From assembly GCA_000310025.1 (NCBI GenBank), contig FN649741.1, positions 7,077,854-7,141,853 of the forward strand: a stretch of 64,000 nt of DNA, given 5' to 3'. A program made the translations under genes and the position numbers. This document shows, piece after piece, positions 49,473 to 58,979 of the stretch (position 1 is its first letter; each line of letters starts with the position of its first letter). The DNA is from Ectocarpus siliculosus (taxonomy: Eukaryota > Sar > Phaeophyceae > Ectocarpales > Ectocarpaceae). The notes under the pieces were generated by a model. That model was not told where the DNA came from, searched no databases, and saw only the letters and a list, made by a program, of their open reading frames with translations.

Positions 49473-52400
49473 GTTTTTGTTATTGTTGTGTTTCGGGCGT
49501 ATGCTGGTAGGCCGCATGGTGGCGACGGTAGCGGCTGTTGTCGGTCACTTTTCTTGCTCTTGTTTCCGCAGCGTTTGTTGTCGGTGTTTTCGTTTGCTGC
49601 TGTGCTGCCACTGCAGCTGTATTTATTGCTGTGTTCTGTTGTCGTTTCGGGTGTTGATGTCCTCACAGAAATAAACGTTCTGACGTCCATCCAGTCCCTG
49701 GTATCCTATTCTTCATAGCAAAGACAATATATTCAGCGTCACAAGTTATCCAAAGGGAAGGTTGTGAATACGAAATACTGCACACACGTGTTCCTCTTCC
49801 ACCCGGAATGCGTGCATCGCCGCTGTCGTTAACTTTCCCCTCATGTTCTCACTACTCACCACGCCCAACGACATCAAGGGGTGGGACCCGTGTACGAGTT
49901 GAAGTACGCCTTCCTCTATGGCTACAACGGGACGACTTTCGCCATTCCGGGCACCTCCGTGGGGGTACACACCGGAGACCTGGAGCACGTTACCATCCGC
50001 GTGGACGCGAAGAGAATGATGTGGGTGCTGAGTTACCGTCGTGACAGATCGTGGCTGGTAGGCAAAGATATCGACGCCCAGCCTGGAGACAGGATGACGA
50101 CTCGTGTTCATCAACAGAAGGACCATGAGGGGCTGATTTCAAGCCCAAGCGTGTGGATGATTTCTGTTCTTACGCTTGAAGATATTCGGATTCCGATGAA
50201 GATTGATCATGCTCCCCCCCGTGTTTTGCGAGTAGTCCAGCGATTCGATCGGTTGTTTTCCTGCCCCCACCTTAGCATGGCACGTAACCCGGAATCGTGT
50301 ATCTACATGGATTAACTCACACCGATCCGCTACAACGACTACCTATTATTACCACTATTTTTTCGTAGGTCATTGTTAATGTAGTTGCCAGAATGTGTGA
50401 GCAGGAGTTTGTTCCGGTGGACGCAGCCTGACTGCCTGCCCGAGGGCGTTGTCATGATCGTGGGTAGGGTTACCTCTCGTGGTGTGCAAACAAATATCCT
50501 TGGACCTCAGGCGCTGCCTAAAGCACCACTACATATTTTTTGTTCGGCGGGGGGGGGGAGTTGTACACCAACCCAAACGATACTAAAATCTCATCCCTCG
50601 AAGAAGCTGTTCATCAATCCACCAATCAACGCTGTGCGTATGACCGTTCGGTGCCTGGCATCACCCGTTAACCTTCTTATGATGCAGGATCTTGGAAGCG
50701 TTTTTCGCCGCTCATAGCACCGGCGAGGGCAAGTGGATTCCATCGAAAGAGTTCTACCGCCAGGTCAGGCCTTGAGGGGCGCTAAAAATACGGCAGTTTC
50801 GACACATTGATCTTGCTTCAAACGGCGGTACTTGTCAGCCAGTCGGTCGCGCTCGATGTTCAGTCGCCTGCCTTACCCTCCGCCATCTGCCCCGAATGCC
50901 CGGACAAACCGGTTTCTGGACAACGCTACTACTGCTGCTGCCGACTGCTTCTGGGAGGCGCGTGTGCTGCATATTGATGGACATCTACTGGCAGCAATCG
51001 TACCCGTCTAAACTGTGTTTTCGTACGTTCGTCTGCTGGCAAGCAACACATCTGTCTGTTGGCAGCAACAGTATGCGCGTATGCTGCATACCGATAGATT
51101 TTGTCCGTTGGTAGGAAAAATATACTGGTCTGCTGGCAGCAAAACTCACGCCGTTGGCACAACGCATCTATCTGGTTCCACCGGCAGTACTACGGAAGTA
51201 GTCGTGTTGTTGGACGACCAACTCTGCCTGACGACGGCAGAAATTGTGCACGCCCCCTCGTGTAGGTGGAGGCCTGGGAAAGAGCCGTGCACCCAGGCGT
51301 CGCTCCGGAGGCGCCAGAGTCCACGCGCGAGTTCCTCGAGATGGATTTTTCTGAACCATCTACGGTAGGGGGCGCCGGGAGTGGCGGCGGTGCTCCAGTG
51401 CCCTGCGGGGCCGCTGACGCGGTATCGCAGGGAGGTATTGGCAGCGGTGGCGGTTGCGTCGGCGGCGAGCGATTGGTAATTTATCCCGCCCGAAATGGCC
51501 ACGCGAGCTACCACACCCCGAAGAGGTGAGTGACCGTATGTACTTTGCGGCGGTTCTGGGAGATGGCTCCCCGGCGGCCCTTTTTTTTAAAGTAATTTCA
51601 ATGCGTGGCGTTTGTTTCCAGCGCCGACAAGATGTCCACGGCAATTTCGACGTTGCGTTTGATGTCACTCAGATCCGTCCTTCCGGCAGTCCGAGCGGCG
51701 GTGAAAGTGCTTGTGGGAAGGCATGTTAGTTGGCTTGTATTTCTGAGCCTGCTGGCGCAGGGAACAGAACTATGTAAACTATTTAAACGCATCGCAAAAG
51801 GTGCCGGTGGGCAATCTAGAGCATTGGAATCATGACGAGCTTGTACGCGGTTGCACCCGGGCCTGTTGTTGGAACTCCAGGCATTAGCTTTCGGCGTTAG
51901 TTTCTCAAGGCAATGGCTGAATCCCTTGCTCTCGATGGTTTGCAATATCACCCAGCCTTTGACTCGCCACTGATAGTTTTCGGGGGAACCCCAAGATAGC
52001 CGGTTCACTGTTCGGGGTCCCCAACAGTAAATATTGTTTTTTATTATTGTAGTGATCGAGAGCTGGCCCGCGCGCCTCTCTCTCTCTCACTCTAATCTTC
52101 TACTATCAAAACCAGGCCCTGGGGTCAGCCTGTATTAACGACATCATCAACAATATCTTGCATCTCATCGTTCTGAGGGTCACCGAGTTGCGTAACAGCA
52201 CTCAGCAGTGTTCCACCTCTCGCATACAGCAGGTTGTCTTGCTTCTGAGCGAGCACCTGCGGTAAGCTTTCCAAAGCGGTCAAGCCCGACGCAATACCGC
52301 CGCAAGTATATCACCAAGACCTAGTACCCAGTCCCTCTGCAAAAAGAAAATGTCGCAAAAATGTTTGTCAGCCATTGGTCGGGGTGCTACAGTCCCTCCA

Positions 52401-55400
52401 AAGAATCTGAGCTCCTTGCCAGACAAAGGGTGACTTGGCTTCAGTATGAAAAGTGTCCCCAAAACACGTGGGAACACTTTTCATACTGAAGCCAAGTCAG
52501 CCAATTTTTCTAGTACCAGGCGATGTACAGTTTTACGATCTAGGGGACACGTGGTTGGGAGATGTGTACAGCAAGTCAGAGGCCCAGGAGAGGCATCGCA
52601 CAGCATGTCACACAGCGTACCACCTCAGCCAGAGCAAAATAGACCCAAGGGTTCCTACGTGCGTGCACACAGCGGAGCCTAGGGTGACTACAGTGAGTGA
52701 TGTAAGCAGGCATTTGAGTGCTGTGTCCCCAAAGTGTCCCCATTTGGGCTTCCGTACTAGGAGGGTTAAGCCGAAAAGGTTAAACCGAAAAGGTTTTAAG
52801 CCGAAAAGGTTAACGCGAAACAGTTAAGCCGAAAACGTGAAACCGAAAAGGTTAAGCCGAAAACATTAAGCCGAAAAAGTTAAGCCGAAAACGTGAAACC
52901 GAAAAGGTTGAGCCGAAAGGATAAACCGAAAACGTTAAGCAGAAAACGAGAAACCGAAAAGGATAAGCCGAAAAGTTACACCGAAAAAGTTAAGCTGAAA
53001 ACGTGAAACCTAAAAGGTTGAGCCGAAAAGGATAAGGTTAGGACTTAACGAAGAAATCAAATCTCGATTCACATTTCGATATGAGAATACAAGAGTCGGA
53101 TCTTACCAAATCCGAACTGAAATGGTCTGTGTCTTACGGCAGATCTGCCAAACGGAAACGAATCTCTGCAGTCCACCGCGACAACCCGAGAGGTCCGCCG
53201 CTTACCAACTGCCAGATTGCTGTTGTGACGTACTGCTGTGACGTGGCCACACCACATGGGGAGCTATCGCTCCCGAGAAGCACACACCAAACGCGTACAT
53301 GGCCTCTGTGCGGTACTGACACGATGTCTATGCATGTGAGACTTTGAATCGAGCCTCGTCCGACGGAAAGCTACCAATTCGTCCGTGCATTTGAGGTTCG
53401 ACAACCCACGGGAGATTACCCCACAGACCAACACACCCCACACACGTTTTTTTTCGGCGCCAGTCACGTGCAACAACGATGCACAGTCACCCTCCCTTTG
53501 GGTTGGCTTTTTGTGCTCTCTCTCTCCTCTGCGCTCGGCGGTGGATGGAGTTCGTGTGGATGGGGGTAGATGGGCACGCGCCGTGCAATGCGAGTAGACC
53601 ATGGTCCCAGAACTATGGTTGCGGTTCACCCACATCGGGATTCGATTTAATCATTTTGGGTCGTCCTGTTTTAAGTCCAAAGAGGACGCCGGCGGATGAA
53701 CTTTTTGCCCAATCAAAAATATAGTTCTTTGGATCTTCCGGTCTCATCACCAAATCTGAATGCGAAGTCGAGATCTGAATCCTGCGTTAAGACCGGCCCT
53801 AAACCGAACACAAACGTGAACCCCACAACGTGAAACCGAAAGGTTAACCCGAAAAGGTTAAACCGAAAAGGTTAAGCCGAAAAGGTTAAGCCGAACACGT
53901 TAAGCCGAAAAACTTCAGCCGAAAACATGAAACCGAAAAGATTGAGCGGAAAAGGATAAACCGAACACAAGTGTGAAACCCAAAACGTGAAACCGAAAAG
54001 GTTAAGCCGAAAAGGTTGAGCCGAAAAGATTAAACCGAAAAACTTAAGCCGAAAACATGAAACCGAAAAGGTTAGGCCGAAAAGAATAAACCGAAAATTT
54101 GAAGCCGAAAACGTGAAACCGAAACGGTCGAGCCGAAACTAATAAACCAATAGGTTGAACCGACAAGTTCAAGCCGAAAACATGAAACTGAAAAGGTTAA
54201 GCCGAAAGAGTAAACGGAAAAAGTTAAGCCGAAAACGTGAAACCGAAAAGGTTGAGCCGAAAAGGATGAACCGAAAACAAACGTGAAACAGAAAACGTGA
54301 AACCGAAAAGGACCGAAAAGGATCAGCCGAAAAGAAAAAGCCGAAAAGGTTTGGCTGAAAAATCCGAAAAAGTTAAGCAGAAAACACGAAACCGAAAAAG
54401 GCAGAAAATATAAAACGGAAAAAGTTAAGCCGAAAGCGTGAAACCGAAAAGGGTAATTAAGCCGAAAAGGATAAACCAAACCCAAACGTGAAACCGGAAA
54501 GGACCGAAAAGGATAAGCCGAAAAAAATCAAGCCGAAAACATGAAACGGAAAAGGTTAAAACCGAAAAGGACCGAAAAGGATAAGCCGGAAATATTACAC
54601 CGAAAAAGCTAAGCCGAAAACGTGAAACGGAAAGGTGAGCCGAAAAGGATGAACCGAACACAAACGTGAAACCCAAAACGTGCAACCGAAAAGGACCCAA
54701 AAGGATAAGCCGAAAAGAATGAGCCAAAAAGGTTTAGCCGAAAACATGAAGCCGAAAAGGACAATAAACCGAAACAAATTAAGCCGAGAACATGAAAGCG
54801 GACAAAGCTAAGCCGAAACGTGAAACGGAAAAGGCAAAAGCGAAAAGAACCGAAAGGATAAGCCGAAAAGTTTAATCCAAGAAGGATAAGCCGGAAAAAG
54901 TTAAGCCGAAACAATTTAGCCGAAAACATGAAACCGAAAAGGTTGAGCCGAAAAGGATATACCGAAAACGCGAAACCGAAAACGTGAAACCGAATTGGAC
55001 CGAAAAAAATGAGCCGAAAAGGTTAAGCCGAAAATATTAAGCTGAAAAAGTTAAGCCGACAACGTGAAACCGAAAAGGTTGAGCCGAAAAGGACGAAAAA
55101 CCGAAAACGTGAAACCGAGAACGTTGAACCGGAAACGTGAAACCGAAAAGGACCGAAAATGATAAGCCGAGAAGATGAAACCCAACAGATTAAACCGAAA
55201 CCGAAAAGGTTCAGCCGAAAAGATTGAACCGAAAAGGTTCAGCCGGAAACACGAAACCGAAAAGGATAAGCCCAACAGATTGAACCGAAAAAGTCAAGCC
55301 GAAAACGTGAAACCGAAAAGGTTAAGCCGAAAACGATAAACCAAAACGTGAAACCGAAAAGGAACGAAAAGGACAAGCCGAAAAGGATAAGCCGAAAGAT

Positions 55401-57587
55401 TAAACCAGAAAGGTTAAGCCAAAAACGTTACACCGAAAAGGTTGAGCCGAAAAGGATAAACCGAACACAAACGTGAAACGACAAACGTGAAACCGAAAAG
55501 GAACGAAAAGGTGAAGCCGAAAAGGTGAAACCGAAAACATTAAACGTGAAAAGTTAAGCCGAAACGTGAAACCGAACACGAACGAAAAGGACAAGCCGAA
55601 AAATTTAAGCCGAAAAAGAGTTACACGAAACAAGTAAAGTCGAAAACGTGAAACTGAAAAGGTTGAGCCGAAAAGGATAAACCGAACACAAACGTGAAAC
55701 GACAAACGTGAAACCGAAAAGGAACGAAAAGGTGAAGCCGAAAAGGTGAAGCCGAAAACATTAAACGGGAAAAGTTAAGCCGAAACGTGAAACCGAAAAC
55801 GAACGAAAAGGACAAGCCGAAAAATTTAAGCCGAAAAGAGTACACGAAACAAGTAAAGTCGAAAACGTGAAACTGAAAAGGTTGAGCCGAAAAGGATAAA
55901 CCGAACACAAACGTGAAACGACAAACGTGAAACCGAAAAAGACCGAAAACGATAAGCCGAAAAGATTAAACCGAAAAGGTTGAGCCGAAAGATTAAACGG
56001 AAAAAGTTAAGCCGAACACTTGAAACCGAAAATGTTGAGCCGAAAAGGGTAAACCGAACCCAAAGGTGAAACTCAAAAAAGTGAAACCAACAAGGACCGA
56101 AAAGGATACGCCGAAAGGGTTAAGCCGACAAGATTAAACCCAAAAAATATAGCCGAAAACATGAGAGAAACCGAAAAGGTTAAGCCGAAAAGATCAAACG
56201 GAAAAAGTTAAGCCGAAAACGTGAAACCGAAAACGTGAAGAAACCGGTTAGGACCGAAAAGGAAAGGCGAAAAGGTTGAGCCGAAAAGATTAAGCCGAAA
56301 GGGTTAAGCCGAAAACATGAAACCGAAAAGGTTGAGCCGAAAAGGATAAACCGAACCCAAACGTGAAACCCAAAACGTGAAACCCAAAAGGTCTACCGAA
56401 AAGGACCGAAAAGGATAAACCGAAAAGTTTAAGCCGAAAAATTACACCGAAAAAGTAAAGCCGAAAACGTGAAACCGAAAAGGTTCAGCCGGAAAGGATA
56501 AACCGAAAACAAACGTGAAACCCAAAACGTGAAACCGAAAAGGTTGAGCCGAAAGGACAATAAACCGAAACGTGAAACCGAAAAGGACCGAAAAGGATGA
56601 GCCGAAAAGATTAAACCGAATAGATTATACCGAAGCCGAAAAGGTTAAGCCGAAAAGGATAAACCGAAAACGTGAAACTGAAAGCAAGCGTGAAACCGAA
56701 AATGACCGAAAAGTTCAAGGCGAAAAGATTAAACCGCAAATATTTAACCGAAACCGAAAAGGGCCGAAATGGTTACGCCGAAAAGTTTAAACCGAAAAAA
56801 TCGAAAAGTCAAGCCAAAAACGCGAAACCGAAAAATTTGAGCCGAAAAGGATAAAAAACCGAAAACGTGAAACCGAGAACGTGAAGCCGACAAGCCGAAA
56901 AGATTAAACGGAAACCGAAAAAGGTTAAACCGACAAGGACCGAAAAGGAAGCGGAAAGGGTAAAATCCGAAAGCTTAAACCGGAAAATTTAAGCCACAAA
57001 CGCGAAACCGAAAAGGTTGAGGCAAAAGGATAAACCGAAAGCATGAAACCGAAAAGATTGAACCAACACCGAAAAGGTTTAACCGAAAAAGGTTCAACAT
57101 ACCGAAAAAAACGAAAAAATTGAGCCGAAAACGTGAAACCGAAAAGGCGAAACCGACAACATGTAGCCCTCCCACGGTTACGCCCGGAGTTCGATTCTCC
57201 GTACATACGTGTACCATGAAACAGACAAGGCTTTATCTCGATATTAACCAGGTCATCATTCAAAACAACTCACCTGGGCAGAGATGGTGCACTAGATCTG
57301 CGGAGAACGATCTACTTCGATAGTATTGTGTAGAACAGCAGTCAAGCGGCAGTATGACGACATCCAACAGCGATCACGCAGTTCCTCGCAAGCTCAGCAA
57401 TCGACGTATCAGGTTCAGCACTCACAGGGATTCGCACTTGGCGAGCAAAGGCACAGGGTATGGCTAATTTGATGCCGAAACCCGGGGGCGGTGTCAAGTG
57501 AGACACCTGGGTTGATGCCGAAACCCGCGTCTGACAGTCCCGCCTCTGCGCCTCTCTGTCTGTCTCTGTCTGCCTGTGTGTGTGTGT

Positions 57588-57660
<73 letters not shown>

Positions 57661-58979
57661 TTGGAAGGTGGCGGCGCTTCGTCGGCCTCGGCGATGACAT
57701 CTGCGGGGGCGACGGGAAGGTGTGGCGGCCGCACGCCGTCCAGCTGGACCACCCCAGAGGAAGCGAGCCCCCGTGGTTGCGGTTCCGAGGGCGGTACGGG
57801 GGGACCCGCTGCATCACGTCGGAGGCGTTTTGGAGGTGCGGGGGCGAACCTCCCCGGCGTTGCAGCGCGGAGGTGGGTGCAGGAGAAGGGGACGCCGACG
57901 GGGGGCTAACTATTTCCAAGCGGGGACTAGACTAGATGTGTCGATGCTCGCGGTGCCCTGTTCTGTGCCATGTTTCCGCAAGCGAATTCTGATGTCTACG
58001 AAGCACGTGACTGAGGCATGCACCGGTACATGGTTTGGCGGTTACGGAACATACATTGTTCAGGCTCACCAACCGGCACCAGCGCGTGGACAGAGGGGTT
58101 GCTGCAGCCAACGAGAAAGAATTGACGCGGTCCTGTGGTCGGGAATGTTCTGCTGGTAGGGGTGGTGGTCGGAATGTTCTCATGGCACCTCAAAAAGGCA
58201 GTTGTAATGAGCCAACCTGCTTTCCCGTAACCGGCAAGTTGTGGGATATGACGGTGTCCGGGCTGGCGGGGCCGACATACCCATGTATCGTCACACGATG
58301 CGAGAGACAGTAATCCGCTCGAATGGATGCGTGCGTGCTACAAGCGCTCACCATCACAGGACAAGCCGCCAAACCCATCTCTCGCAAGATGCGTTGTCGA
58401 GAGACTTAGACGTCCAAACCACCGGCGGCGGCGGCGGCGTTTTTTATCTTTCTTCCTTTTGGCCAGGCGAAATACCGCAGCGTGTTGGAGGAGGGACTGG
58501 TACCAGACCGAGGGGTGAGTTTCCGTAAGGGTGCGAGAGAACGTACGGGGGTGCAATATCACGTACATGCGATATCACCGATCGTCGTGCGATAATCGAA
58601 TTAAATAATTTCGTGCTTGTATTTTTGTCGCACCGGGACGCTGCCTCGGCGTTTTTGTAGTGTTGGTGTTGAGGCATCGGTGGATGAAAAACGGAGTGAG
58701 CCACAACAACAGCAGTAGTATGACGATGGTCCACCCGGACACATTGAGAGAACTACGGAAAGTTGTTGACCTTGAACGTCCCTACTTTTTGCTCCATTAG
58801 CCGATTGGTGCGACGTGGTCACCTCGAGCTCGGATTGGTCCAATCGGCTTGTTCCAGAAGGCGAGAGGTATACACGTTTGCACATGAAAGAAATTTCAGT
58901 CTTAAGACTGTTTTTTTTCTCGTCCCCCTAGGCTACTATCCAAGCAGAACACGCGACGTCATGTTTTTTTGCCAACCAG
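45814..58979 (+). CDS. Vps62 / DUF946-domain protein
   Basis: Exons I can support: 45814-45840 (MTTREEELK), 46034-46440, about 49878-50020, 50688-50763, 51266-51525, 57668-57835, and probably 58481-58514 and 58932-58979. In order the protein reads LLAYFSPVVKFDAGEKHYPVSVETF, an acidic insert, VYELKYAFLYGYNG, SVGVHTGDLEHVTIRVD, FFAAHSTGEGKWIP, a Gly-rich loop, VIYPARNGHASYHTPKR|WRRFVGLGDD and EPPWLRFRGRYGG. This is the order of motifs in Vps62/DUF946 proteins, whose biochemical role is not established; yeast Vps62 is linked to vacuolar sorting. The joins 50763/51266, 51525/57668, 57835/58481 and 58514/58932 are in phase; those around the 49.9-kb exon are not resolved and an exon may be missing. 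The intron 51526-57667 (6.1 kb) is mostly minisatellite. A further phase-0 segment at 60395 and an exon-like segment at 61356 could be the C-terminus. Confidence 0.75.
46671..47154. pseudogene. inverted duplication of a gene fragment inside a Vps62 intron
   Basis: The arms 46671-46890 and 46922-47154 are inverted copies. The minus strand of the left arm reads KNGRPAHKADDFEVYWRTDS, while the plus strand of the right arm reads QNGRPAYKTDDLEVYWRTDN and then hits a stop. Further out both encode a TL(A/S)....S.KA..DISDLDF segment, in shifted frames. So both arms derive from one coding sequence and both are broken by stops or frame changes. The protein family is not recognised. RNA through this locus would form a hairpin with stems of about 220 bases. 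Confidence 0.8.
47560..48130 (+). repeat. diverged tandem repeat, about 175-180 bp unit
   Basis: The words CGTACCCTCTCGAAG, GGCCGATGTCGTCC(C/G)TG(C/T)TGTTGC, TTTT(A/T)(G/A)...AAGGATCA and CTTGCTCGA recur in the same order with spacing of about 175-180 bases, giving roughly three degraded units. Confidence 0.65.
48191..48290 (+). repeat. dispersed repeat family A, copy 3
   Basis: Contains TAGGGATGCGGGGTCAATG and GTCTAACGACTACGGCATGC and ends GAGGATACCCCTACCCCC. The 5' half (GCCTGACTGCTGAAGCAGTG) is more diverged than in copies 4 and 5. Confidence 0.6.
48510..48830 (+). repeat. tandem repeat, three units of about 115-130 bp
   Basis: TTTCAACATCGAGAAGGGCAAC (48530), TTCAACATTGAGAAGGGCAACCAGCTCC (48658) and TTTCAACATGGAGAAGGGCAACCAGCTCC (48772) each begin a unit that continues with CCAACCA...GGGG and a C(A/C)CGCA-like start of the next. 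Confidence 0.75.
49432..49472 (+). repeat. (GTT)n microsatellite
   Basis: About thirteen uninterrupted GTT units. Confidence 0.95.
52431..52499. repeat. near-perfect 30-bp inverted repeat (hairpin)
   Basis: TGACTTGGCTTCAGTATGAA and the following ten bases pair with the reverse complement at 52470-52499 with a single mismatch; the loop is nine bases (52461-52469). It ends about 265 bases before the minisatellite. The near-identity of the arms suggests a recent origin or selection. Confidence 0.9.
53041..53794. mobile_element. 754-bp element with terminal inverted repeats inside the minisatellite
   Basis: A non-repeat island interrupts the 14-bp array. Its left end (GGACTTAACGAAGAAATCAA) and the reverse complement of its right end (GGTCTTAACGCAGGATTCAG) match at about 75% over some 42 bases, including an internal ATCTCGA. 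No transposase-like frame is seen, so it would be a non-autonomous DNA element. No clear target-site duplication is visible, as expected if it is old or inserted into a repeat. Confidence 0.6.
55441..55930 (+). repeat. higher-order duplication within the minisatellite, about 220 bp
   Basis: The segment beginning GTTGAGCCGAAAAGGATAAA followed by CCGAACACAAACGTGAAACG occurs at 55441, 55662 and 55881. The first two 220-base copies are nearly identical throughout, differing at a few bases and one or two small indels; the third is partial. This is much closer than neighbouring 14-bp units are to each other, so a recent segmental duplication took place. Confidence 0.9.
57575..57661 (+). repeat. compound (TG)n(TC)n(GC)n microsatellite at a splice acceptor
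   Basis: Eight TG units, about 29 TC units and seven GC units end six bases before the acceptor TTGGAAG|G at 57667. The TC tract is very likely the polypyrimidine tract for the Vps62 exon that starts at 57668. Confidence 0.95.
58556..58632. repeat. GCACCGGG-family element, locus 3
   Basis: Diverged copy with TGCGATATCACCGAT, GTGCGATAATCGAATTAAAT and TTGTCGCACCGGGACG. It shares the AATCGAATTAAAT centre with the copy at 44853. Confidence 0.45.

Larger units (their letters stand above)
52764..57160 (+). repeat. 14-bp-unit minisatellite array in a Vps62 intron
   Basis: Outside the island at 53041-53794 the sequence is a degenerate tandem array of 14-base units of the form CCGAAAA(G/C)GTTAAG, with common variants CCGAAAACGTGAAA, CCGAAAAGGTTGAG and CCGAAAAGGATAAA. 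That is about 3.6 kb, or roughly 250 units. Occasional units are shortened (CCGAAAAGGA repeats of ten) or carry small indels. The plus strand is purine-rich with the G and C in fixed places. Some stretches are duplicated at a higher order (see 55441). Read on the minus strand it gives long spurious open frames of Phe, Leu, Ser, Arg and Gly, because three units equal 42 bases. Confidence 0.95.

Noticed and set aside
54072-55908. Long minus-strand open frames made of Phe, Leu, Ser, Arg and Gly
   Set aside because: They are a by-product of the 14-bp repeat (three units are 42 bases, so a frame stays open). There is no start context, splice signal or family match.
52764-57160. CRISPR-like array
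   Set aside because: Units are 14 bp and contiguous with no unique spacers, in an intron of a eukaryotic gene.
57180-57205. Perfect tRNA T-arm-like hairpin (CGGAG-TTCGATT-CTCCG)
   Set aside because: The sequence before it is minisatellite, with no A box, D-arm or anticodon arm, so there is no tRNA gene. It may be a fragment.
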